DNA of 64,000 bases from Pinus tabuliformis (GCA_031772625.1 CM062816.1:1673733078-1673797077), one strand, 5' to 3'. Positions 10,945 through 22,784 are shown, counted from the stretch's first letter. Program-made: numbers and translations. Notes: generated by a model not told the origin, from the letters alone.

Positions 10945-11771
10945 TTGAAGCAGCAAAAAAAGATGTTTGAAATATTTATTGATGAAAAGAAGAAACAACT
11001 AGAAAGAATGAAGCAAAGCCAACCAAGGAGGCCTAGGATACCATTAAGAGGCGTTTTTTGTGTAAGAACCAACAATCGAGTTGAACATGAAGAATTTGGT
11101 GAATCCCACTATGCTCAACCACAAGTGGATGATGAGTGAAGAATTTGCAGAAGTAGAAGAGAATGAGCACATAGATATTTGTGAACACCCTTGTGCACAC
11201 ACACAAGTGGACACAAATTTGGTGATTCCAGCAAAAGTGCTTGTTGATGACAAGTTGATGGGTCCAGTAATAGAGCTTGCTAGTGAAAACCTGGTTATTT
11301 GTGCAACACAGCTTGTGGATGACGGTTTGGTGAATCCAGAAATAGTGCTTTCTCATGACGGTGAAGCCACCATTGGAAAATTTAATGCTATGGTGAATCC
11401 AACAATTAATATTTTAGATGTAAATTTTGATGAAGATTTGTTGGGTAAAGATGAGTGGTTGCAGATGATGAAACAAAAGAATCATATTGACATGATGCTA
11501 TTTGGTGACATAATCCTACTTGAATATGAAAACCAAGTGGAAAACAACCTGTTAGCACAAATTAGTATAGAAATGGAAGAGAAAAATACAAAAATAGAGA
11601 CACAGAGGCAGATGCCCCATTTGTGTAAACAAGTGTGAAATAATTGATTTTTTTCATTACATAATCACAAGAGATGGATTGACCATTAATAAAGCCATGA
11701 GAAGGAAAGAAGTTATATCATTTCATATTGAATTTCTAAGAAAATTTGTTAGTGGTGGAACGTGCAATTGA
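10945..11771 (+). pseudogene. Conserved X reading frame, unit 1
   Basis: The first segment (10945-11139, no ATG at its left end) is basic and ends at a TGA. A second segment in another frame (11081-11638) overlaps it, and coding similarity continues to a stop at 11769-11771. The same two-frame arrangement with the same TGA is present at 31941 onward and at 61567-62443, so the break is older than the unit duplication. The second segment carries four 12-residue repeats around 11210-11365 (pattern NLVIPAxxLVDD and variants). It is followed by a conserved acidic region with DEWLQMMKQK and a C-terminal part with 'EAMRRKEVISF' in unit 4. I recognise no family. It may be a retroelement gag-like protein or a host gene fragment. 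Confidence 0.45.
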
Positions 11772-12242
11772 ATGAATCATTTTTACATAAATATCATTTG
11801 CATTGTTCATATAGAAATGGTATTTGGTAATTTTGATTCGAGTTAGTTAGTATTACCGAAGACATCTTTCTCAATTTTTTGAACACTAGATACTTATGCA
11901 AAATATTTGAATATTGTTTTTAGATCATCCATTTCTTAATCTATTTTATGATGAGTTGAATGTAATCATTGTTCCACTAAAGGAAATATTTCAATGGGTA
12001 TCTATGAAAAATAGAGACAGACTCGGTGATAAAGGATGCTATAGTTAACTATTATTGATTTATATTTTTTAATTAAAAAAATTTGTAATTTGAAATAATC
12101 TGAGATTGTTACGGTTCTACATAACATTTTTAGGTCTATGTTTTTGTTTACATTTAACCAATTATCCAAAGTGTAAGATTTTATTTTTAGATTAAAAAAT
12201 AGTTATAATTTAAATAGTGTTTTGAAGAAGTTAGTGAACTTC

Positions 12243-12319
<77 letters not shown>

Positions 12320-12599
12320 CTTTTAACATAAATTTAATATAAAATCATTAAAAAATGTTTTACATAAATAAATAAATAAAAAATAAAAATAAATTGTTCA
12401 TAGCATTTAACTTGAATTCAATATTCAAAATATTAAAATATGTTATAATTTAAAAGAATATATATATAATAATATGATATTTTAAAAAAAAAACTTAAAT
12501 AAAAAGTTAGAATTAAATTTTAAAAAATAATATCAAAAGAACTTTCTATTTATATGTTATTATATATTTAATTATGTTTCCAATAATGTACCAAATTAA
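11772..12599 (+). repeat. AT-rich tail of block X, unit 1
   Basis: This segment is shared with 32636-33428 (unit 3) and, in its first 370 bases, with 62444-62800 (unit 4). It has no coding sequence. It contains the TA microsatellite at 12248-12318. Confidence 0.65.
12248..12318. repeat. (TA)n microsatellite
   Basis: About 35 uninterrupted TA dinucleotides. The orthologous place in unit 3 (33252-33307) has five TATC units followed by TA repeats, and unit 4 has lost the region. Confidence 0.95.
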
Positions 12600-13264
12600 G
12601 ACGTTTAAAGGAACTTGCTATTATATGTTTACCTTTTTGTGTCGGGTGATCTCCCAATTCACTTTGACTTTAGTTTGTTGTTTTGTTCATATAATTATTT
12701 ACTTATCAAAATAAAAGTGAAATTATCATAGTAATTGAGTGGTTTAATGATAATTTTGTAATTAATATGTTTAATTATGTTATTAATATATTTTATTTTA
12801 TAGTTGTAAGAGGTATTAATATAAGGGGTCGTGGTTTATTTTCAAATCATCCATATCCTACAATTGAGCCTCTTAATGCAACCAAGTCTACCTAAATCTA
12901 TTATGTCGTCCTATATTTGCGAGTCTATACATCCAAATCAACCCAAGTCCATCAAATAATTTCATGAATTCATATCAAATGTGTCTAACGTATATGACTA
13001 CTTCCAAGTCCATCTTACGTTGAGTCCATCTCATTCACCCCCATATGTTTTCAACTATGACTAAACTATCTAAGTCATCCCAATGGCTCCCAACAATTCA
13101 CCCAAGTGTGATGTGTACATACGGATGTGTGCCCAAGGTGCATGCACTAATTTGGGTCCATGGATATCTATCTAGAAAACATTTTTTTCATGGGTTGCAA
13201 TACTAAAATGGATGTGTCAATTTACCTAACTTGGTTACTAGTGAACCTTCTATCCCAACATTGC
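12600..13264 (+). repeat. Block B1, unit 1 (non-coding)
   Basis: It aligns with 39509-40235 in unit 3, directly following the copia insertion point there. Many CCAAGTC- and CATC-type words occur. No stable reading frame is visible. Confidence 0.65.
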
Positions 13265-13711
13265 CCATCACAGGAAGTGTATTTTTGAGTATGAGGTTAC
13301 TCCAAGAGGGATTCTCCTTGTTGATCAATAACTTATCATGTTCATTTATAAGGAGAGTTTTAATCGTAAAAAATAAAGTCAATATATTGTAAGTATTCAG
13401 GTGTGAGTGATGTGGGATATTAGTGAATTTATAAGTCTAAAAATATATTAAGAGAGAGTTAGCTAAAAGTTAGCTAAAGAAATTAAAGATACCTTTAATA
13501 TCTCACATATACATGTCATAAGTTTATTGGACAAAAAAATCATAAACTGCTGGTGACAACCTCATTTGCCTTTATTCACAGAGTTCCCCTGCATTCTTTA
13601 CTTATTATATAGCAATAATATAAGCTCAATCAATTTGTCTATGTTATGCCTTAGATGAGTCAATCTACACAAAATTATGTCTTATAACCATCTTTCATCG
13701 ACCATGTCCTT
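13265..13711. other. Unit 1-specific spacer
   Basis: This stretch has no counterpart in units 2 to 4 within the window. Its only notable structure is the inverted-repeat segment at 13411-13507. I see no gene. Confidence 0.5.
13411..13507. repeat. 97-bp inverted-repeat segment (possible MITE)
   Basis: It starts TGTGGGATATTA and ends TAATATCTCACA, which pair as 12-bp inverted ends with one mismatch. The interior contains a short direct repeat (AGTTAGCTAAA twice). No convincing target-site duplication flanks it, so a small transposon is only a possibility. Confidence 0.35.
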
Positions 13712-14220
13712 CAGTACTTATGAGTTACCAAAATGGTGATGCAACAAGTTGTCTAAATTCTATGCGTTGGGTTATAAATGACGATGGGGGACACATCGAT
13801 CACAATTTTCATAAAAGAATTAAGTGGCTGATTATAAATATATAAATACATTCTTCCCGATTCAAGAAGCCTGTGCAAAACGAACTTGTTCCAACCAAGG
13901 ATTGTGTTATTTCTGAAATCACCAATTCAGTGGTGTGATCCTCTGTAATTTATATCGAGTAGCGCTTACTATTTTATATTGAATTAAATACGCATGGGTA
14001 CGAATTAAACGGTACCTCAGAAGTATGTGGACATCATCAGTTGAAAATTTGCTTATGATCCAGCGCGATTACCGTTGGAGGAAGTCCCCACCTAGCTTCT
14101 CTACAACAGAAACATGCTACAGACCATTTGGGAAATTGAACGGCATGCCCAAAATCCTCTTACTCGAGAGTGGTTTGACTTAGAAAAAGCCATCTTCCAA
14201 AGGGAATTGAGAAAAGAAAT
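13712..14220 (+). pseudogene. Block G: gene-like fragments, unit 1
   Basis: The first ~140 bp match 62800-62988 in unit 4. Further on, 13864-13938 is open for 24 codons before a TGA. After an AT-rich gap, 14021-14218 reads as coding-like sequence: about 66 codons with two in-frame stops (codons 8 and 25) and otherwise well-balanced amino acids, for example LYNRNMLQTIWEIERHAQ. The bases before 14021 end in TACCTCAG, like a splice acceptor. GC content is higher than in the surroundings. I do not recognise the protein. A captured or relic exon of a host gene is the simplest reading, but a diverged transposon gene is not excluded. Confidence 0.4.
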
Positions 14221-14296
14221 GAGGAGTTATCACAATCCTTGAAATCACTAACACCCTTTAAACAATTATATGAGGAGTTATCACAATCCTTGAAAT
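14219..14296 (+). repeat. 50-bp-spaced direct repeat at the G/B boundary
   Basis: A segment of about 27 bases beginning ATGAGGAGTTATCAC occurs at 14219 and again at 14269. Units 2 and 3 have it once, at the start of block B. The duplication marks the place where block G replaced block M and the tRNA-like fossil. Confidence 0.6.
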
Positions 14297-17200
14297 TGCA
14301 TATATTGGCAGTTATTTAAAAAGAAAACAATATGAGAAACCGTTTACCATCATAATCGGTAAGATAATTAGAAAATTCTTATTCATTTACATGAAAACAT
14401 GAAAAGGTAGACACAACAAATGAACCAATACTAACTTCCCTAGACTCAACACTATAGCTTCCATGGGATTGCAAATCTACAATAAAACCATAGGCAAACA
14501 AAGACCAATTCGCTAGGACAAGCTAAGGAACAACACTTCAACTTATGGATGTTAGATAAAACCTTAGATATCTACCCATTGTGCCAACAAGAAGAGAAAT
14601 AAGTGAACCAACTATATTCATAGAATAATGTACTAGTATGCCAAATACGCCATCACATTAGAGTTACGACATACACAAAACAAAAATTAATCTTCAACTA
14701 CTCAAAGATTTCCACAAAGTTGGAGATACTTCCAAAAGAGGAAGAGGTTCATTTAATTCACCTCAAATTTGAAATATATTAGTTTCCATCACGAGAGCAG
14801 AATCAACCTTATCGTCACAAAAAATGATTTTATCTATTTGCAAAATGATAGCATCCCACTCACAATATTTCAGGATTTCGAAAGAAACCTTCAGGAATGA
14901 ATGATTAAATATTTTCTTGGAAACCAAATGCTATATTGACACTAATTTGGGTAAAAGGTTTTCAAACATTGCCAAAACCATCAAGGAACATTTCCAAGAC
15001 CTCTGTGTTTTTGGTAGGAAACATTTAAGCAACCATGGATATATACTAAGTCTCCCACATTCTTGGGGACATCTCTTTACAAAAATGGCTCAAGAAATGA
15101 AGGGGTACATCTCATGGGAGTTTGTATGGGTTCCAAGATAACATCAAGAAAAATGAGATAGAACTGCTTGTTAGTATATGGGTTTCCCTTTCTCTTATGT
15201 TGAGAATACTAATGCTGCAATTAGAGATTTGTTATAGATTTTTCACCTTCACATAGTTTTTGGTTGAAACTATTTATGCCCTGAACAATTGCAAGAAAAC
15301 TCCTCAAAACTATTTATTCTGTGCATAATTGTAAGGAAATACAGATGTCACAAAATAAGATATAAGCTAAAAATTTTCGTTTCTAAGGGAGTGAAGTACT
15401 GACTTTTTCATCATTTAGTGTGTCATAACCTCAATAGAATTTTAAAGTTTCCTTCTTTCAACATATATGTTATGGACCCAAAAATGTTGTGAGTCATTTA
15501 TCCATCTAAAGTAATTGAGAAGTGAATGAAGCTAATAATATTACAAAATACTTTTACACTTCCATGATGGGTGGGCTAATTCCAAAATTTTCTTAATTGT
15601 TAAGCTTTGCTTGGTTTCAAGTCCAATTTTAATGTAACCCGTTGTCAATAGATACATATATACACGGCGTAGGTAGCCTTTGGCATGTAACCGAATAGAT
15701 ACATACCTAGACATTCTAGACAACCTGTTAAGCCTCGAATATTCCAATTTATCCACCGCATAACACCATTATTAATAGCCTAAATTTCTATACTTCTACA
15801 CTCATTTCATATCATAATTTGGCAACTTGCTACCAATTCATATCATACACTTTGTGGTTCATTACCATTAGTTTTCTCATATTTTATATGATTAGAGATT
15901 ATTTTTTCATGATTTATTAATGGTGGTTTTTGCTAAGTTCATTTTTTCCACGGTTCCATTGCCAAAATTCTTCACGAGTCAATTAAACTACATTGCTACA
16001 AGTTAACATCTCAATTTGTGATCTAATGGAAAAGAATCTCAAGATTTCAAGAGTTAGAGCTTGTTTAAAATACCCTCATTCATGTAATTGAGAAACCGTT
16101 CGTCAAACTTCATCACCAAGAAGAAGCTATATTCAAAACAGTTTTAAGTACATAATTAGTGCCTGCCTAAGTACAGAATCACTGAATGGTTTCGGTTCTG
16201 AATGATTTTTGGTCCACGTGGAGGACAACAACTTTGATGAATTTCTTTGTGCTAAATATGGAAACGGTTCCTCCATCCATGCAATCATGAGGATGAACCC
16301 AATGATCGCCGGTTTGAAGGCTCTCTAGGTGATTGCATGCGGCCTCCTTTAGACTGTTGTTGTATTTTCTTTTGATAGTCAAACAGTTATGCTTTCTTTT
16401 CATCTAAAACTCTATATAAAGTTGATTATCTCCATGTACGCTGGGAGAAGAGAAGGATAAGATCATATTTCTGTAAGAAGTTTTATCTCAGATGGTATTG
16501 TCGTATTTCATTGGCACTTATTTTTGGATCTTAATACAAAACTTGATTCGACAATAATCTATGTGAGTATTATGGTTCCATTCAGTTTTTAATAACATTG
16601 AATGAACTTAAACTTTCTCTAGGAGTGGAAAGGGCCTAACACCACCTGGAAACAAGTTCTATAACTTGTTAAATCATAAGATTTGCATGCAAAGTGTGAG
16701 TTTCATCAAATGAATTGTTGTGTGAAATTTACAATCATTTTTGTACTTAAAACACTTTTTTTTTTACATCTGAGTAAGACCTATATTATATCTTGATGCT
16801 TGAAATATAAATTGTTTATTTCAGGAATGCACACTGTGGAAAATAATTTCTATCTAGAGGTGACTCAAGAATTGATTGCCAGAAGTTGAGAATGAAATAG
16901 ATTTACGCTCTGTTTGTCTTTTGAAATTTCCAATGTTATGTTGATATGAGGAACATTTAAAATACAAAACTAAATACTTGATTGATTCTGGAGTTAGTTT
17001 ATTTAAGAGCGAGGTTGAATCGAATTGAATACTTCTTGAAAGATTGGTTATTGTAGTTATGACTCACAGCCAGATTTGATTTTGAACTAAACATGTTGAT
17101 GTTGTGAGCGTGGAAAATTGAATGGGAGTTGTGTGCTTAAACCTTTTAGGAATACTTGAAAAGTAGACTGTTTATTAATTGACATCATATGAACTGGGAT

Positions 17201-17980
17201 ATAGGCTATCATAGGATAGATATAGATGTAGGGATTCTATTTTGAAAGAATTTGTTAATTAGATCTCATAATTCTGATTTTGTACTCAAGATTGTAATCT
17301 GATTTTAAATAAATACTACATCTTTAACTCGTTGCAAACTAACAACTTGTCTTGATCAATGGTTGTGTTTCATAAATAATCCCTTTGTTACAGGTTTATG
17401 ATTAGAATACTCAAAGTTGTTTCTTAATTGGATAGAAAAGAGATCGATAACTCTATTTCTTTTATATATGAATTGAAACTGATTCTATACCTTACTGTTT
17501 CACTATAATTTCTTGTAGCATTGGGTTTTTGAACTCAAGTATTTGGAAGCAATTTTTACATAGTTTCCTTTGAAGAAATTGCAGAGTGATGATAGAGGTT
17601 AGTTTGAATGCTTATTTGATTTGTTTTATGCATCCCATGAATTAGATTAGTTGAAGTCTTTTTTTCCATTGCCTTCGTTTAAGACCATTTGAGTGAGAGT
17701 GAATTTTATTGGAATCAAGATTTAGCATAAGTTTGGTATCATTTCAAATTAATATTGCTTGATTTATGATTCTTGTACTTAGATTAAGTAGATATTATTA
17801 TTTTGAATACCATTTAGATTAAAATCATTTGAATAGTAATTTGTATTGCTTGTTCTATGATTAATTAGAGTTAATTCCATTTGAACAATGATTGGTATTT
17901 CTTGAGCATGTTCTCATCAATGGATTAGTTTTAAATTAGGAATAGGAATTATGTACTTAAACAGTGAATTGATTTTCTCT
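14247..17980 (+). repeat. Block B, unit 1 (non-coding)
   Basis: It aligns with 24494-27790 and 40842-44315 plus 52443-52620. Short ORFs recur at matching places: plus strand 14917-15141 with 25067-25285; minus strand 15541-15756 with 25688-25903 and 42209-42427. Each copy differs by stops or shifts outside these windows, and I recognise no domain, so I do not call a gene. The recurrence reflects unit homology. Confidence 0.7.
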
Positions 17981-18270
17981 CTTATGTAAGTAGCTCACAA
18001 AATATAACAAAATATAGATCAACGACTTCAAAATTAGTCTCTTCGAGGGGGAAGCCTCCTTTAAATTACACAAATGAACAATTCTTGGATGATACAAATA
18101 AAAGAACCTCCTTTCTATATATAGCAGTCTAAGGGGACACAATATAATCAAGGCTAACATAACAATAATAATATAAGGGCATAACAATAACAATAGTGGG
18201 CTTCTATTGGGCACAATAATAACAATATGGTGACAATAGGGGCACAAAAATAACAATAAGGGCTACAATG
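17981..18270 (-). repeat. Fossil gypsy LTR, unit 2 (block F, most complete copy)
   Basis: It aligns with the intact ~333-bp LTRs from about their fourth base (TTATG) through 'gggctacaat', losing the last ~60 bases. It includes the TATA-like CTATATATAG at about 18114-18123. It shows the site into which the LARD-type element of unit 1 inserted, in uninterrupted form (near 18230). Confidence 0.65.
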
Positions 18271-20790
18271 AAATCATTGGTACATTGAAATTACATAAAT
18301 AGTCAATGTTAATATTTCGTACTATGAGTAGACAATCCAAAATCTATGCTTAAATAGAATAATACATTACAAGTTTCCATTCTATTCAGTTTACCATACA
18401 ATGAAACAATTATAAAAGGAATGTGAGAGCAACCTCTCAAATCTGAGAATTGAAATAATAAGAATTTCTATTATAAAAAATCATTTTAAAATCTAGTGCA
18501 AAGTGTGAGTGGCTATTATTCCACTTGGCAAGATAAGTAAATCAAAGAATCATGATGGTCCATTTAGAAACCTCTCAATGTTGAAATACTTGAACTACGT
18601 GAGGCATGGAACTAATACATTAAATAATATAAAATGCCCAATACACAAAGGATACTAGAAACCAAAAACTAAAGGATAAATTTGACTAAATGTAGAAGTC
18701 CCAACTTGTGCAATGAGGTTACGAGGAGTCAAGATGTGTGAGACCAATATGGGAAACTTAGTTCAATGAGCACGGAATAGGGAAAAGTAGCCTCTACCTA
18801 TAACAAGACAAACCATTATTTGCTAGTAAATGAGAAAAAAAAATTAATGAAAACATTAGGGACATTGTGCAATAAGAAAGAGTAGTGTTCTTTATAAATG
18901 AGAAGAGAATGTTGTTAAGAGATCCATCTTAACCGAATGCAAAAGGAAAAATTGATAGATTATCCTTGGACCGATATAAAGAAATAAGAAATAGTTTACT
19001 ACCAATATCACTATGTTATATAGAGGTGAGGCTTAAACCCCAAGCACATTTTTTTTGGGTAATCCTTAAAACATTGGCAAGGGTTTAAACCCAATATTAC
19101 AATTGAACAAGATGACCCAGTTGTAAGGAAATATCAAAAATATTAAAATATAAATTAAAAACAAGTACAAGAATTATGAAAACCCCATAAGGGTTTCAAC
19201 TCGGAACCATAAAACTTAGAGGGGAAATCTATAATTTTGTCCCTAAGAATACCAATGGAAATAGAATGAGTTTAATCAAACAAATGTAGCAGAAATCACC
19301 TAGAGTATTCACAGTGAAACTTTAGAAGGAAATCCACCCTTTTTTTATACCTATAAAGTGGTCACAAGGGAAATAAAAATTAGAACCATAACCTTGTCGA
19401 AAGAAAGAATAAATAAAAAAAATTAAATCACAAAATTCAAAAACTTAAAGGATAAAATTCTTGAAGGATAAACCCGTGTGGAAATCCCTCAGACTCCATT
19501 AGAACATATAAACAACCACTTAGAAAAATGAATAGAAATAATGAAAAATGTCTCCATTGGTGTAGAAATCATAACATGACTTGTAAAGGAAAAACACTCG
19601 AACAAATAACAATGCTACAATGGTGAACAAGAAAACCATAATTTAAAACCTTGGCTAAATGGAAAAGAGTGAAATGCATATCTTATGTTTGGTTGTCACT
19701 ATAATCAATTACATAGACATGAAATATCGAAATTGACGAGAGCAATAGAAGGCCAAAACTATATGGTTGTCATACATAACACTTTCATCAGAGTAAAGGT
19801 TGAGGTTTGAAACCTCCACTCTTTTTGCCATATAGTAAAACATTCGTAGTGGCAGAAACAACGATAAAGGAAAATTAACAAAGAAAAGGGACACAACCCT
19901 AGTCATATTACCTTAAACCCATGACCATTGGATTGCCTTGATTAATCACCACTGTAGAACATGAATGTTGTATGTTTAAGGTGTGTTGGCATGCACTTAA
20001 ATTTCAAAGTGGAATGTGCCACATGGGAATTGGGACCTAGAGGTTTACTCGCCATGCGAGCATACCTATATGAGTTGTGTATGTATAAATTTCAAAAAAA
20101 ATAATATGTAACCTATTCCAAAGTGTTTCCCTTCCACCATAATTTCAAATGGGGCCCCACACACATATCAATCCCTTTGAAGAAATGGGGGCATGCATAG
20201 ATAATAATCCTTGTGCAAGGATTGTTGGAAAACCTCTCGGTATATAATATAAATAAGTAAACGAGCTTTATGTGAATGAAATGATGGCACAACGAAAACT
20301 ATGAATCAACTTCATTCATAAGGCAACATGTATAGTTATGAGGTATGGTGAGACAATGTCCTCCTAGCATATTTATGGGAATTATGTTTAAATATATATG
20401 GAACTTACATTATATAAACAAATTAAGTATGAATAAGATAAAAGCAGCGAGACTCTAGGTGCTTATAATAGAGTCAAATTCCATTGCAAAAGGGTTAAGT
20501 GTAACTATCAAATTCATGAATTTAAAGAACAAATGTGGTTAGTGTTCAAATTATATCATACAGATATGCATCATGATGATAAAAACATATTATGCAACTA
20601 TATTTATGTAGTTAAAGTTTTTGTTTGTATGTGATTGAGGTACATTACAGAGTCATCAAAGTCATAATAAATGGAGTAATATCACACAGAGAAATCTAGA
20701 GAAAATATCAAGAGAATTTTGAGAAATATTAGAGAATATATAAAGAGAAATGTTGTCATTTCAAGTGTAATGAGAATTTTTTACCATGCC
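18271..20790 (+). repeat. Block A, unit 2 (non-coding)
   Basis: It is collinear with 6851-9380. It ends at TTACCATGCC, where the gypsy relic inserted. No coding sequence is supported; the minus-strand ORF 19709-19906 lies over the place of 8294-8482 in another frame. Confidence 0.75.
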
Positions 20791-21247
20791 TATTATAGAT
20801 CTGACCTAAAAATATATGAAAAGATACTAGTATACCCAATAACTATAAATAATCACCATAAATAATAAGATCTGAATATAGATAGAAATGCTTCTTTATT
20901 GATATCAAACCCTTGAGGTAGGGCAACACCATACATTCACTCCTTAAGGAAGGAGAACACTCCACAAACCATATGCTTGTCCATACAATATTCCTTGACA
21001 TCTCTTTATGGGGAGTCTCTAGCCTCTATATAGGCCTCATACATACAATACCATGGGTCATTACCATGGTTCCCTCAATACCATCTATCTAACACAATGA
21101 ACTTATTATATTATTGCTAACTACTTGTGGTCCCTTACATGATACGGGTTAACCACTTTATTTATTGCTATGGCCCATCCCATTATTAGATTATTCCCTT
21201 TGGTACCTAACTCAGTACCCCATACTATCCCCCCTAGGCATACTACT
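20791..21247 (-). repeat. Left (3') LTR of the gypsy relic
   Basis: Its second half (from 'aataccatgggtcattacc' near 21040) is repeated at 22577-22779. On the plus strand it begins TATTATAG where a TG start is expected, and ends near ATACTAC. Exact ends are uncertain by one or two bases. Confidence 0.7.
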
Positions 21248-21248
21248 T

Positions 21249-21260
21249 TCCACCCCCCTT
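21249..21260 (-). promoter_or_regulatory. Polypurine tract of the gypsy relic
   Basis: On the minus strand this reads AAGGGGGGTGGA and directly precedes the 3' LTR, where plus-strand synthesis would be primed. It fixes the element's orientation. Confidence 0.7.
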
Positions 21261-21933
21261 AATTTTTCGTCCCTGAAACATAAGAAGAACACAAATAATA
21301 AGAGCTACTCAAAGGAGTAGTTCATTGGTACCATGCACATGCATCTAGCCATCGAAGAGAAAGGTGAACCCTTGATCTAGCTAGTGCCTCGCTCACTTGA
21401 GATGAAGTTGACCCTGGCGGCTCTTCTGTGCTGATGTCTAGTAGGTGGATCATCACTCCTCTCTATCTGTCATATCATCCTTGTGGCTAATCTATTCCCG
21501 TCTTGTAGATTGTTTTCTTGTGGGGTGATGTGGGTGGTGATATGACGAAGTTTTAACCAAAATTGTATCTTTCTTTAATTCACCACATAATGGAGCCTAA
21601 TTGGTATCTGGTACATGTTGTGGCATCTATTGTTGTTTCTTATCTTCCAATATTACTTCAACCACGGATTCTATACTTGTAACATTTTCTGCTTTAGCCT
21701 CCTTGGACTCTACCTATTTTTCTCATACCTAGTTTGATGTATGTGTTTGGTTTTCGACCATCAAGGGCTCATCATCTGATGTGTCAATCCCTAGAACATC
21801 TTCTGCTTCAGCCTCCTTGGATTCCACCTATTTACTGATGGAAATATCTTGTAATGTAATTTTCTTCTTTTTATACCAAAGCTTCAAAAAAAAATTTCTG
21901 CACATTAATATTGATAGTACCCACACATTCCAT

Positions 21934-22218
21934 CTAAAGGTATCCCAAAACAACATCCATGTTATCCATATCTGAAGTATAAAAATCACAATGCAACACA
22001 TAATTATCCATAGAAAGCTTCAAATATTTATAAACTTGAACATCCTCATTATCAACCTCTATTTTTTCAATGTGTTTTGCTGGAACTTGCAATTTGTTTA
22101 CCAAATTAACATTGATAAAATTGTGTTTGCAGCTAGGATTTATAAACACAATGATCTTATCCTTTTGAATACATCCATGAACCTGCAATAAGGAGATACC
22201 AGTATAAAATAACCCATT
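21934..22218 (-). pseudogene. Gypsy-type aspartic protease fragment
   Basis: The minus-strand reading contains IxPSCKHNFIN, corresponding to the D-S/T-G active-site region of plant gypsy proteases followed by the usual HNFI. About 60 residues later comes MDVVLGYL, matching the conserved VVLGxxWL segment. The catalytic Asp is replaced by Asn in this copy, so the enzyme would be inactive. A Lys-rich KKKK segment and polyprotein-like sequence continue toward 21700 with stops. Confidence 0.7.
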
Positions 22219-22576
22219 ACATGTCCCATTCTCTCGTTTAAAAAAAAATCAGTTGAACCAAAGTCCAGATGAGGGCGATATCGCTGATTTAAAATCAACT
22301 CATTTTTCATAAATTTTTGTGATGGCTGGATAGCTGCAGTGTGAATCTCAAAGTCTAGTGCCTACATTAGGATTTATATCACATGGGGAGGTGTAGAATG
22401 GTTGTTCCATTTCCGAAAATAGGTCATAATAGGGATTCTAAACCATATTGACCGAATTCTGGCCATTTCAAATTTTTGCCAAGTAAGCAATTTGTTTTCA
22501 AAACCCTCTTCATGGGAGTTCTATATTTTACAGGAAAAGATAATGGTCATTCTGTTGAAGAATTCACAAAAAAAAT

Positions 22577-22779
22577 ACAATACCATGGGTCATTACCATG
22601 GTTCCTTCAATACCATCTATCTAATACAATGGGCTTATTATATTATTGCAAACTACTTGTGGTCCCTTACATGATATGGGTTAACCACTTTATTTATTAC
22701 TATGGTCCATTCCATTATTAGATTATTCCCTTGGGCACCTACCTTAGTACCCCATACTATCCCCCCTAGGTATACTACA
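22577..22779 (-). repeat. Partial right (5') LTR of the gypsy relic
   Basis: It repeats 21040-21247 closely and ends CTACA, followed by the right flank ACGCC and block C. The other half of the LTR is missing. The 360 bp between it and the protease fragment (22219-22576) show no clear gag. Confidence 0.7.
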
Positions 22780-22784
22780 ACGCC

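Larger units (their letters stand above)
128..17980 (+). repeat. Array unit 1 (F-A-C-X-B1-G-B), interrupted by an LTR element
   Basis: This is the first nearly complete copy of the tandem unit. Without the 6.57-kb LTR element at 247-6815 it is about 11.3 kb. Long stretches align base for base with units 2, 3 and 4. For example, 9000-9200 matches 20400-20600 at roughly 90% or better by eye. It differs from units 2 and 3 in carrying block G (13712-14220) in place of block M and the tRNA-like fossil, and in a 171-bp tandem duplication in block C that unit 4 shares. Confidence 0.8.
20791..22779 (-). mobile_element. Deleted Ty3/gypsy relic with protease fragment
   Basis: This 2-kb insertion splits block A from block C in unit 2; units 1, 3 and 4 are uninterrupted there. 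It has a 457-bp left LTR, a polypurine tract and a partial right LTR, with imperfect 5-bp flanks ATGCC/ACGCC. Read on the minus strand, the interior retains an aspartic-protease region and a Lys-rich stretch after it typical of plant gypsy polyproteins. Gag, RT, RNase H and integrase are absent. The right (5') LTR lacks its inner half together with the expected primer site, so one deletion probably removed the 5' LTR end, primer site and gag, and another removed most of pol. Confidence 0.75.

Noticed and set aside
14917..15141. Plus-strand ORF repeated at 25067-25285
   Set aside because: The C-terminal halves diverge by frameshift, and the corresponding place in unit 3 contains the 91-bp duplication and stops. 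There is no recognised family.
15541..15756. Minus-strand ORF repeated at 25688-25903 and 42209-42427
   Set aside because: It is open in three units, which is notable. But the surrounding block B evolves with frequent indels, the ORF is short, and I recognise no motif. I kept it out as a gene for lack of support.
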